Shown piece after piece: positions 20,150-28,699 of a DNA stretch of 64,000 nucleotides (the stretch's first letter is position 1; the number at the start of each line of letters is the position of its first letter). Location of the stretch: contig JALCCG010000018.1 of the NCBI GenBank assembly GCA_023212695.1, positions 57,062-121,061 of the forward strand, given 5' to 3'. A model generated the notes under the pieces. It was not told the DNA's origin. It saw nothing but the letters and a program-made list of their open reading frames with translations, and searched no databases. Both the position numbers and the translations under genes were made by a program. This DNA comes from Sporisorium sorghi. Its lineage: Eukaryota > Basidiomycota > Ustilaginomycetes > Ustilaginales > Ustilaginaceae.

Positions 20150-21136
20150 GAACAAGCAGCGCGACCGGATGACTCCATCCCGCCTAGCGGTCCACCCTGA
20201 AAAAGAAATTTCAGCACTTGGACAGTGTGGTCTGGGATCGCAAATCGAAATTTCAAGGAAAATCGAAATTTCGCGACATTTTTGCGCGAGAAAAGGTTGA
20301 GCCGCTCACCAACGGAAAGGCACACACGGAACGAGTCATCCAGCTTCACACCGCAGCAGCTCAGCCTGTGCTCTTCTCTTTGCCTCTCGAGATCTCGATC
20401 TTCGGTCGGGATCATGGACCCGTTCAGCGAGAGCGAGCCTGACGAGGCCCTGGAGCATCATGGTCTTTTTCTCTCATTCAATCTGTTATGCGCGCATCCT
20501 GGTTGGCTGGCTGGTCTCGCTCCTTCTCATCGCTACCTTTTCTGTTCCTTGACGGCACTGTCGTGAGTGGCATTGCTTGCTGTGGCTTTGACTTCATCGT
20601 CTCCACCAAGGCTGAAATGTGGATGAGAAGCAGCACATGACAACCTTCTGACAGTCGACGCTCCAGCTTGCTTTCGATCGAGCCTCGATGACCGGTCACT
20701 GTCCAGGTTGTTCAACATCAGATGATAGGTTCATCTTGTCTTCTCTTCCAGCCGCACTCCTGCTCATCATCATCATCGACGACGACGACGACGACCAGCA
20801 AGTGCTTGGAAACGCTTTTCCGCCGGTTACCAGACCGGTCTGTTTTGCAAAGCGTTTCGCAAGGCTCCCCACCGAAGCGGCAGCTGAAAAGGCCTCGAAA
20901 CCGTTCTCTTTGGATGCATGCATGCATGCTGCTCCAAAAAGACCCTACAGCGATGTGCGTGCATCGAGCTGCATAAAGCCGATTTGCAAGTTCGGATTTC
21001 GTGGCTGCTCGAGTCAAGTTGGGCCGACGAGGAGGCTATCGAGATTAGGCTTTCAATTGTCCCGATTGAGGAAGACCCTAAAAGCTGTATTACCTCAGCA
21101 TGACTTTGGAGAACACTCCACTCACCGAAGCTTACA

Positions 21137-21225
21137 GTAAGTGATCTTCTCGACATTTGCCGCCCGAACTTGGTCTCTCATAGACTTCACTTCTAGCATC
21201 ACCCCTCGCCATACAAGCACCTTAG
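21137..21225 (+). other. Possible intron in the 5' leader of the COQ6-COQ7 gene
   Basis: A strong donor (ACA|GTAAGT at 21137) is followed by acceptor-like CTTCTAG (ending 21196) and CACCTTAG (ending 21225), all upstream of the start codon at 21293. A short upstream frame begins at an ATG at 21100 (MTLENTPLTEAY) and runs into the donor. Either a 5'UTR intron or a small upstream ORF would explain this. No protein homology supports it. Confidence 0.3.
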
Positions 21226-21292
21226 CACCTACCCACGGATCCATCGTTGTCCTTCTTCTTGGAGGCAAGCTCCAATCAGTGCTTCTGTCACC

Positions 21293-24073
21293 ATGTCGAG
21301 ACTAGCACGCACCACCACATCGGCGAGTCATCTCTCAGCAGCCTCGAGTTCGCTGTCGAGGGTCAGTCGCTCCTCACGTTCGGCAAGCGCCATCGCAACA
21401 CAGCGAGGCTTGACCACCTCACGCCAACCACAGCGCAATGCAGTGGCTGGTCCTTCTCGATCAACCTTCTACAGCAATGCGGCAGCACCTTCATCAACTC
21501 TCGCTGTCAGTCCAAGCCTGAGCCGCACTCTGGCAACATCGGCGCCAGTCACAGCCGCGACACACAACATCGACTCTGATATCGTCATCGTGGGAGGAGG
21601 CGTGGTAGGACTTGGTCTGGCATGTGACCTCGTCGCTTCTCAAGCCATCGCCTCACCGGCTCAGCCAGACGCCCACCCAATCACCCTCATCGAAGCCTCC
21701 GATCTCAGCCGTCTCAGGAGCTGGAACACGGACCGCGCATCTACATCCTCCTCCTCGGCCGATGGAATCGACTGGGAGAACCGCGTCATCTCGCTCACAT
21801 CCGAGAACCTCGACTGGCTCAAGCGCATCGGCGTCTATCCTTACCTCGTCGAGCATCGCCTGCGCCCCGTCAACTCGATGCGTGTCTGGGACGGCCTATC
21901 CGGCGCTCTTCTCGACTTTGACTCTGCCGACCTCTCGAGCGCTGCAGGCTCCTCTTCCCAAATCAGCGTCACGGTCGAGATCAGCAACCTCCAGCAGGCC
22001 ATGCTGCGCTTCCTCGAGCACGGACCCGGAAAAGGCATTTGCGAGGTGAAAGACAAGGCGCTGGTCGAGTCGATCGCTGGCGGATCCAAAGTCGAAGCCG
22101 ACAGCTCGTCGATCGAGCAGGACCCTTGGCCTGTTGTGCAGCTCTCGATGGGCGAGGCTGTCCAGGCGCGGTTGCTCGTCGGTGCTGACGGACCCAACTC
22201 GCCCGTACGCAGGTACGCGGGCATCGGCGACTACGGCTGGCCGTACCAACGACGCGGTCTGGTTGGAACGCTTCGATGTCGCGGTGCAGAGGGTGGCGAG
22301 CCCGCCGTCGGGCACACGGCTTATCAGCGATTTCTGCCCAGCGGCACGATCGCCTTGCTGCCGCTCTCGGACTCGACCGGGTCGATGGTGTGGACGCTCG
22401 AGCCCGAGGTGGCAGCCGCCTTGACGCTGCTGCACCGCGAGACGGCTGGGTCTGCAGACGAGCCGCTCGCCAAGCTCGTCGATGCGGCGTTCCGGCTGCC
22501 CTGGTCGTACATCGAGCGGCTGTTTCAGCGCGTCGTGACGTTTACCAAGTATCCGACGCCAGACGGGACACAGCGGAACTGGAACTGGCTCGCTGCAGAG
22601 ATCCCCACCGAAGCCGAGTGGGTCGAGCGAGGCTTGGGCGATCCGTTGCCCGAGAGCGCAACCGGTCAAGTGCCGCCCAAGATCCTCTCGCTCGACGCCA
22701 AGAGCGTCGCCAGCTTCCCGCTTAACCTCAAGCACGCCGACGCCTACCTCGGCGCGTCGCTCAACAGCTCGCCTCTCCTGCCGTCGGGCCTGCTTGCCGG
22801 TGCGATGGCCGCTGTCGGGCTGGCGCCAGAGGGAGCAGGACAGGGTGGAGGTCGCGGACGCACTGTCCTTGTCGGCGATGCGGCACACACCATCCACCCG
22901 CTCGCTGGGCAAGGTCTCAATTTGGGCATTGCCGACGTGCGCTCGCTCTCCAAGACGCTGCGTACGGCGTTGGGGGCGGGTGCGGACATTGGCTCGTACA
23001 ATGCGCTCAAGGGGTATGCGAGGGATAGGTATTGGGAGAACCAGAAGATGCTCTCCGCCGTCGACCATCTGCATTGGCTGTACGCTGGCACGCCGGTACC
23101 GCTTAGCCAGCAGGCGGATGGGGGCAAGGGGCAGAGGGAGCGCGATGGGCTGGCGAGGACGGCGGCCAAGGAGGTCGTGGGCAGAGGAGTGGTGTGGGCG
23201 AGAAGCACGGGTTTGGAGGTGATCAACGAGCTTGGGTTTGTCAAGAATGCGTTTATGCGTCAAGCTGGATCCACCACTTCGACGGCAAGTGCGCCTTGGC
23301 CGACATCACGACGGGCGTATTCGACTGTTCACGGTCGAGGCTTGCATACTCCGTCGTCGCGACCACGACACTCTCTGCCACTCAACGCAGGCTCACAGAA
23401 ACGACACCACTCGTCGAGCCACACCGGCCCGCTAGCATCGGACGCCTACACCGGCGCCCAATCCAGCAGCGACGCAGCGACGACCTCCACGCCCCCACTC
23501 TCCTCCCTCACCCCATCCCAGCAGCGTGCGCTGCAAGACATGCTGCGCGTCGACCATTCAGGCGAGATCGCGGCCAACACGATCTACCAAGGCCAAGCCG
23601 ACATGTTCGGCGCGCTCGGCGACGTCAAAAACCGCGATCTGTCCGTCGAGATGTGGGCGACGGAGAAGAAGCACCTCGACGTGATGCGCGCGTTGCTGCG
23701 GCAGCACAACGTGCGGCCGTCGCTGCTGCTGCCCGTGTGGTCGGTTGCAGGGCGGGTGTTGGGCGGCGTGACGGCGCTGTTGGGCCCGAGGAGCGCGATG
23801 GCGTGCACCGAGGCGGTGGAGAGCGTGATTGGCGAGCACTACGATGATCAGTTGAAGGAGTTGAAGAGCATTCTGGATGAGGGTGGGAAAGAGGAGGTGC
23901 ACCCGTCGCTGCCGCTGCTGTCGGATATCATCAAGGAGTTTCGAGACGACGAGCTGGAGCATCTGGATACGGCGGTGGAGCACGAGTCGCAGCAGGCCGC
24001 GGGGCATGCGTTGCTGTCCGCGGTGATCGCGGCGGGCTGTAGGGGCGCTATCTGGGTCGCTTCTCGTGTGTAG
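21293..24073 (+). CDS. COQ6-COQ7: COQ6-COQ7 fusion: ubiquinone flavin monooxygenase joined to di-iron demethoxyubiquinone hydroxylase
   Basis: Single intronless frame of 926 aa. Residues 1-90 are Arg/Ser/Thr/Ala-rich with almost no acidic residues, a mitochondrial presequence. Residues about 95-640 are Coq6-type: FAD Rossmann motif DIVIVGGGVVGLG, the DG motif LVGADGPNSPVRRYAG and VLVGDAAHTIHPLAGQGLNL. Coq6 hydroxylates C5 of the ubiquinone ring. Residues 739-926 are a complete Coq7: MLRVDHSGEIAANTIYQGQ, EKKHLDVM, CTEAVESVIGEHYDDQL and EFRDDELEHLDTA supply the carboxylate and histidine di-iron ligands for C6 hydroxylation. The linker (about 655-735) lacks acidic residues near its start and contains SRRAYST (672-678), a textbook R-x-Y/S matrix peptidase motif. 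Cleavage after Tyr676 would release a 250-aa Coq7, close to normal size. Both enzymes act on the matrix side of the inner membrane in the CoQ synthome. The fusion is seen; internal cleavage is inference. Confidence 0.95.
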   Translation: MSRLARTTTSASHLSAASSSLSRVSRSSRSASAIATQRGLTTSRQPQRNAVAGPSRSTFYSNAAAPSSTLAVSPSLSRTLATSAPVTAATHNIDSDIVIVGGGVVGLGLACDLVASQAIASPAQPDAHPITLIEASDLSRLRSWNTDRASTSSSSADGIDWENRVISLTSENLDWLKRIGVYPYLVEHRLRPVNSMRVWDGLSGALLDFDSADLSSAAGSSSQISVTVEISNLQQAMLRFLEHGPGKGICEVKDKALVESIAGGSKVEADSSSIEQDPWPVVQLSMGEAVQARLLVGADGPNSPVRRYAGIGDYGWPYQRRGLVGTLRCRGAEGGEPAVGHTAYQRFLPSGTIALLPLSDSTGSMVWTLEPEVAAALTLLHRETAGSADEPLAKLVDAAFRLPWSYIERLFQRVVTFTKYPTPDGTQRNWNWLAAEIPTEAEWVERGLGDPLPESATGQVPPKILSLDAKSVASFPLNLKHADAYLGASLNSSPLLPSGLLAGAMAAVGLAPEGAGQGGGRGRTVLVGDAAHTIHPLAGQGLNLGIADVRSLSKTLRTALGAGADIGSYNALKGYARDRYWENQKMLSAVDHLHWLYAGTPVPLSQQADGGKGQRERDGLARTAAKEVVGRGVVWARSTGLEVINELGFVKNAFMRQAGSTTSTASAPWPTSRRAYSTVHGRGLHTPSSRPRHSLPLNAGSQKRHHSSSHTGPLASDAYTGAQSSSDAATTSTPPLSSLTPSQQRALQDMLRVDHSGEIAANTIYQGQADMFGALGDVKNRDLSVEMWATEKKHLDVMRALLRQHNVRPSLLLPVWSVAGRVLGGVTALLGPRSAMACTEAVESVIGEHYDDQLKELKSILDEGGKEEVHPSLPLLSDIIKEFRDDELEHLDTAVEHESQQAAGHALLSAVIAAGCRGAIWVASRV

Positions 24074-24217
24074 TTCGCTCTTCTTCAAGCATTCACAGTA
24101 ATTGGCCGGCATGGCAATGCTTCTATCGTCTCGATTGAACCATAAGGCGTGTGTCTGTTGACCGGCGGTAGTCAAAACGGATCGCCACCGTCCGAGCCTA
24201 ATGCAACGCCGAAGGGT

Positions 24218-24243
24218 GGTCTTGAACCCTGACGTTCAAGACC
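24218..24243. repeat. Perfect 10-bp inverted repeat with 6-nt loop
   Basis: GGTCTTGAAC at 24218-24227 and its exact complement at 24234-24243 would fold into a 10-bp stem about 145 bp after the COQ6-COQ7 stop codon. The nonamer ACCCTGACG also occurs twice, 15 bp apart, in the same place. It may be a 3'UTR stem or a protein-binding palindrome; function unknown. Confidence 0.55.
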
Positions 24244-24582
24244 CTGACGCCCTCCGCCGCGCTGCTGCATTGCCGCGTGTAGCGCACAGATCCGCCGATC
24301 CTCCCATTCGAGTCGAATAGCCGAGATGCACATGGGTAAACACAAATGCTAGAATTCCTTGCACACGACCACTTCGGCATTGTTGTGATAACAACTTCTG
24401 CTGGCCGCGTACGGTATGGCGTAGTGTTTGGAGCAGGGTGTACCGTAACGCTTTACACGAACCGACGGCTTGGATGCGATAGACTTGAAGCTCTTCCGGC
24501 GCTTACGGAGAAGAACTTGCTTGCTGATCAGTTTGATTTGCGATCACGGCCTGCTTGGCTAGAAGACTCGAGAGCGGACTAG

Positions 24583-24588
24583 TATAAG
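24583..24588 (+). promoter_or_regulatory. TATA-like box of the PNGase A-like gene
   Basis: TATAAG lies 93 bp before the start codon of the next gene, a usual distance for a fungal TATA element. Based on position and sequence only. Confidence 0.4.
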
Positions 24589-24675
24589 TACTTCAGCTCG
24601 ACGCTTTGTGCTCACGCCTCTTGTTGCGATAGACGAGCAACAGCAACACTTATCCCTTACTTCCACACTGCGAGG

Positions 24676-26784
24676 ATGCATCTGGCAAAGTCCGTCCTGC
24701 TGGCGGCGGCAATCGCCACGACCAATGTCGTCGGCACTCACCACGTCGATGGATCCAAACTCAAGCAGCAACTCAAGATCCCCGACATCTGGAAGTCTCC
24801 TCTCTTCAAGTCGAGCGGCGGCGGCCTCCCGGGGCTAGGCCCTCCTCTCGGTCCATCCTCTCAAGCCCACGATCCTTCCACCCCCGCCGCCTCGCAACCT
24901 CCCACGACATCGCTCCAAGAAAGCTTTCAAGTCCACGAACCAGCGCCGATCCTCACCGCACCGCTCCACACCTGCTCGGTCACCCTCGTCCAGCGCTCGT
25001 TCGGGAACAGCTACGGCTCGCCGTCCTACCTCGCCTACGACCCGCATTCCGCCTTCTCCGGCACCGCGTGCGCCGACCCTGCCGCGTGGACGGGGCTGAC
25101 GCTCGACGTGCACGGCGAGACCCGAGGTCGCCAGTTCGACCGGCTCGGCACCGTGTGGATCGGCAACAATGCCACGGGCCAGGGCGTCGAGGTGATGCGC
25201 CTTGACAATCCGGAGCCCACGCGCGCCGGGGTGTACTGGGACATCAGCAAAGATGTGGGCAAGTACTGGGCGCTGTGGAGCGCGCGGGCGGATGTGGTGT
25301 TCGACCTGCCGAACATCGTGGATTCGACGTACACGGGTGCGTTGAATGTGACGCTCAAGCTCACCGCGTCGGTGGAAGGTGTTGTGTCGCGGCGCAGCGC
25401 CAAGCTGCACGATCGAAGGGGTGCGTGGGGTACAGCCGCAGCATTGCCGCTGAAACAACGCGCGCCCGACGCAGTGCTCCCGCTGTCCAAACGCCTGCAG
25501 ACCGCCAACTCGGTCTTCCTCCTCGGCGGCAGCGCGGGCAACGGCACCACTACCCTCACCATCCCCAGCAACACAGCCCGCGCAACCGTCGAGCTCTACG
25601 CCTCCGGCACCGCAACAGAAGAGTTCTGGTACACCAACCTCCCAGACAAATTCTACAACCAGATCCCCGACGCGGCAGCGCAAGGCTACTACGCACACGG
25701 CCCCTACCGCGAGGTGCAGCTGTACATCGACTCACGCTTCGCCGGCTACGCTACGCCCTACCCCGTCATTTTTACGGGTGGCATCAACCCGCTCCTCTGG
25801 CGCCCCTCGGCCAACTACGGCACATTCGATCAACCTACGTACAATATCGACATCACGCCGTGGTTGGGCCAGCTGACGGACGGGCGGGAGCACAAGTTTG
25901 AGCTGGCGGTGGTGAGTAGTGAGAGGGGCGGGGGTATTGACGATGCGTCGTGGTTCGTGTCGGGGAGCGTGCAGGTGTATCTGGATGCGTCGGGGAAGAG
26001 GACGACGGGCGAGGTGGTGAAGGTGGTGGGAGGTGCGGAGTATGTGGATGGGTATGTGGGGGGTGAGTTGGAGGGGAACCCGTTGGGGAATGGGTCGTTG
26101 ACGTACGAAGTCGGGCTGAAGAGGGGGAGGGCGTTCGGGGTAGCGGGGAGCGTCAGGACGGGGTCGGGGATCGAGTACGTTGCAGGGTGGTACCAGACAT
26201 CGGAGTACTCGAACAAGGGATTCGTCAACGCGACGGCGCAGATCAACGACCAGAAGAGCTATGGCTGGACGCGCTCGCTCGTGCTCGACGCCGCGCACGT
26301 CGATTCAGCGATGAACGCCAACATCTCGCTCGACGCTCTACAGCCTCTTCGCGGTAACGGCGTGCAGGCGGTGCAGCTCGACTTCAACTACCCGCTGTAC
26401 ATCGCCTCTACCCTCTCGGACACCGCGTTCGACGCGCAGGTCACACAGCAATTCGACCGCACCGTGCGCCGCGCCTCGTACGTCGCTGGGCCGCACGACC
26501 TCGAGCAGATGGTCGGAGACGAGACGACGTTCGTCCACGCCCAGCCTGTGGCAGCTCTGCCGCACGTGACGCTGTCTCAGCGCAAAGAGGAGGCCGACTC
26601 GGTGCTCGTCAACGGCGCGATCGCCAATGGCACGGGCACGTCGTACCAGAGCTTCTTGTATAGGGACATGGCGGGTGGCACGATTGACAGAGAGACGCGG
26701 ACCAACACGACGAGCGTGCTCGAGGATAGCTTGGGCGGGAGTTTGAGGGCCAGAGCCCAGCCTGCGCAGTTGACTGTTGTGTAG
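24676..26784 (+). CDS. Secreted PNGase A-like protein (peptide N4-(N-acetyl-beta-glucosaminyl)asparagine amidase A family)
   Basis: Intronless, 702 aa. It starts with a signal peptide (MHLAKSVLLAAAIATTNVVG). The central region carries PNGase A family landmarks: VTLVQRSFGNSYGSP, RQFDRLGTVWIGN, VEVMRLDNPEPT, GVYWDISKDVGKY, FDLPNIVDSTYTG, EEFWYTNLP, GPYREVQLYIDSRFAGYATP, FTGGINPLLWRP and NIDITPWLGQLTDG. Plant PNGase A removes whole N-glycans from glycopeptides; fungal members are mostly uncharacterised. Several N-x-S/T sequons fit a secretory-pathway protein. There is no C-terminal GPI signal or membrane segment that I can see. Catalytic activity is inferred from family only. Confidence 0.85.
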   Translation: MHLAKSVLLAAAIATTNVVGTHHVDGSKLKQQLKIPDIWKSPLFKSSGGGLPGLGPPLGPSSQAHDPSTPAASQPPTTSLQESFQVHEPAPILTAPLHTCSVTLVQRSFGNSYGSPSYLAYDPHSAFSGTACADPAAWTGLTLDVHGETRGRQFDRLGTVWIGNNATGQGVEVMRLDNPEPTRAGVYWDISKDVGKYWALWSARADVVFDLPNIVDSTYTGALNVTLKLTASVEGVVSRRSAKLHDRRGAWGTAAALPLKQRAPDAVLPLSKRLQTANSVFLLGGSAGNGTTTLTIPSNTARATVELYASGTATEEFWYTNLPDKFYNQIPDAAAQGYYAHGPYREVQLYIDSRFAGYATPYPVIFTGGINPLLWRPSANYGTFDQPTYNIDITPWLGQLTDGREHKFELAVVSSERGGGIDDASWFVSGSVQVYLDASGKRTTGEVVKVVGGAEYVDGYVGGELEGNPLGNGSLTYEVGLKRGRAFGVAGSVRTGSGIEYVAGWYQTSEYSNKGFVNATAQINDQKSYGWTRSLVLDAAHVDSAMNANISLDALQPLRGNGVQAVQLDFNYPLYIASTLSDTAFDAQVTQQFDRTVRRASYVAGPHDLEQMVGDETTFVHAQPVAALPHVTLSQRKEEADSVLVNGAIANGTGTSYQSFLYRDMAGGTIDRETRTNTTSVLEDSLGGSLRARAQPAQLTVV

Positions 26785-26893
26785 AGTAGCAATGCAGCAG
26801 CGGTGTGGAAATCATTGGTATCATGGCAAGGCGGCAGAGACGACGAGATGTGTGCGTGTGAGTGTGAGTGTGATGCGGGGGGATCTCGATTCG

Positions 26894-28018
26894 TTACTTT
26901 TTGCCCTTCTTTTTGCTGTTCTTCTTGTCGTCTTCGGCCTTGCGTTTGGGCGGTGCCGAGCCGGGCTTGACAGTAAAGAACCCATCGAGCCTACCCTGCT
27001 GCTTCCGACTCAACGACTTTTGCAGCTTCTCGCACCCTTTACGCACCCTGTCTTCCGAGAAGCCCTTGTCCTGACACAAGAACTTGACCATGGCTTCCAC
27101 GTCCGGCGCCTCCCATTTCAGCTCCAGGTCCTTGCCCTTCTGCACGTCTGGATTCTCGAAAATCTTCCTCGCTTCCTGGAACGGCCAGTGCTCGGGGATC
27201 TGGACCGACTTTTTGCCCTCTTCCTTGAGATGCTCGACGACGTTCTCGAGCGTCTTGTGCTCGCGGATGAGCTTGAGCGCGGTTTTCGGTCCGATACCCT
27301 TGATGGGATCGAGGTAGTCGCAGCCGAGCAGGATGCAGAGGTCGATGAACTGCGGCATGGTCATCTGCAGCCCTTCGAGCGCTTTGGGCAGATCGACCTG
27401 GTGCACGGGCAGCTTCTTCTGCTCCGACGCAGTAAGATGCTTGAGCAGGATCGGCGTGCCGAACGTGAGCGTGTCCATATCTTCCGAGCCAGCAGCGTAC
27501 ACTTTGCCCGCACGAGCGAGCTCGGCACACTGCGCTTCGGCTTCAGACGGTGCAATGACGCACGGAATGCCCATGAGTTTGAGCAGATGCCTGACTTCTT
27601 CGTTGTGCTGTCGCGTAGGGCGCACCTGTCGTCGTGCGAGCTGATCCATCTTCTCGACATCAGCCACGTCCTTCTGCTCCTCCTCCTGCTCCCTCGCCTC
27701 CTCCCTGCGTCCAAAACGCTTCTGCAGCAGCTCCTTCTTGAGGTCCGGCGGCGTGCCGTCAAAGACGTACATCGGCTTGATGCCGTAGTCGATCATGCGG
27801 AGGGTACGGTAGAAGAAGCCGAGGAGATGCGAGGTTGTCTCGCCCGATTCGGTCATGAGCTGCTGGCCGTCGTTCTGACGAACGGCGATGAGGAACTGAT
27901 AGAGCGACATGGAGGCGTCGATGGCGACTTTGCGACCAAAGTAGGTCTTGATTTCCATCTCTTTGATGGCGCCAGGAGCCTCGTCGGAGATGAGCGCGGT
28001 GAGGCCTTTGATACCCAT
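26894..28018 (-). CDS. FEN1 (RAD27): Flap endonuclease 1
   Basis: Intronless, 374 aa, full length for the family. The product cuts 5' flaps during Okazaki fragment maturation and long-patch base-excision repair in the nucleus. It begins exactly [20 protein letters not shown], as required because the free N-terminus contributes to the fold. Metal-binding acidic residues are all present: [41 protein letters not shown] and [20 protein letters not shown] (helix-hairpin-helix). A PCNA-interacting box QGRLDGFF sits at 341-348, followed by a Lys-rich tail (nuclear localisation). It is divergent from the ATRIP-like checkpoint gene. Confidence 0.98.
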   Translation of the reverse strand: MGIKGLTALISDEAPGAIKEMEIKTYFGRKVAIDASMSLYQFLIAVRQNDGQQLMTESGETTSHLLGFFYRTLRMIDYGIKPMYVFDGTPPDLKKELLQKRFGRREEAREQEEEQKDVADVEKMDQLARRQVRPTRQHNEEVRHLLKLMGIPCVIAPSEAEAQCAELARAGKVYAAGSEDMDTLTFGTPILLKHLTASEQKKLPVHQVDLPKALEGLQMTMPQFIDLCILLGCDYLDPIKGIGPKTALKLIREHKTLENVVEHLKEEGKKSVQIPEHWPFQEARKIFENPDVQKGKDLELKWEAPDVEAMVKFLCQDKGFSEDRVRKGCEKLQKSLSRKQQGRLDGFFTVKPGSAPPKRKAEDDKKNSKKKGKK

Positions 28019-28699
28019 CTTGGTCGAAGGAGCTTTGCGTAGAAGTGAGTGGTAGTCGGGAGAGAAAGGGTTGATGACATGAACGACAGCTTTCGGTGGC
28101 TAACGTCGCCGGCTCTGCCTTGTCAGCGCAAAAGGGTTCTGCGAGGCTGCTGCACTGCGAGAACTGCGAGTTTGGGCCCTTTTTCAGCCTTTCCAACACT
28201 CCACTTTTTGTTTTTTTTTTTTTGTTTTTTTTTTGTTTTTTTTTTTGGTGAGAAGAAGTGCTTTACGCGTCTCTCTCTCTCTCGCTGTGCCCACGCGCCG
28301 CGTCCTTTTGGTCGGGAGTGACTAATCAAGAGGCTCAATTCCCATCGAATTTCGGCTTGTGAGTCCGACTTCCGTTCTGCTGCTGCTTTTTTTTTATTTT
28401 TATTTTTATTTTTTCTTGCAGCTTTTTGGGCGAAAAAAGTGTTGGGTCTGTCTCGATGGCGAAACGCAGTTCAAGAAAGGCAGTATTCCCGCAGCTGTTG
28501 CTTTTTGATCTTTCGACTCAGCCTCGGTCGACACCATCCGACCAACTACCATCACCATCATTACCATCTTTACTCAAAACGCGACCCGCACCTTCAACGA
28601 AAGGACATGTTCGCATCCGCACCGCCACATTCATAAAGCTAGGTTCGCTCATCGCTGTGCGGAGCATGCAGCTGCTTTCTGCTGGAAGGATCCGCCATC
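28019..28699. promoter_or_regulatory. Shared divergent promoter of FEN1 and the ATRIP-like gene
   Basis: 681 bp between two start codons facing outward. It contains T-rich homopolymers (28206-28245, 28388-28413), one exact MCB element and a near match (ACGCGA, 28579-28584). No reading frame in it looks real. Confidence 0.65.
28265..28270. promoter_or_regulatory. MCB element (ACGCGT)
   Basis: ACGCGT is the palindromic site of the MBF (Mbp1/Swi6) G1/S transcription factor. It lies about 250 bp upstream of FEN1 and 430 bp upstream of the ATRIP-like gene. Yeast RAD27 is a known MBF target, so cell-cycle control of this pair is plausible. One six-base site can occur by chance. Confidence 0.5.

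Larger units (their letters stand above)
18206..21292. other. 3.1-kb non-coding interval between divergent genes, rich in CAG repeats
   Basis: Between the PCL cyclin start and the COQ6-COQ7 start. It holds three CAG tracts (19141-19171, 19603-19623, 20119-20147), a 20-A run (19904-19923) and a GAC repeat (20779-20793). Open frames across it are low complexity or very short. It probably contains long 5' untranslated regions of both genes; a possible 5'UTR intron is listed separately. No RNA gene could be recognised by eye. Confidence 0.55.
24074..24675. other. Intergenic region upstream of the PNGase A-like gene
   Basis: About 600 bp between two plus-strand genes. It holds an inverted repeat (24218-24243) shortly after the COQ6-COQ7 stop and a TATA-like box (24583). 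No gene is seen. Confidence 0.5.

Noticed and set aside
20414..20566. Short frame starting MDPFSESEPDEALEHHG
   Set aside because: Acidic start looks gene-like, but it is only about 50 codons and no convincing downstream exon joins it.
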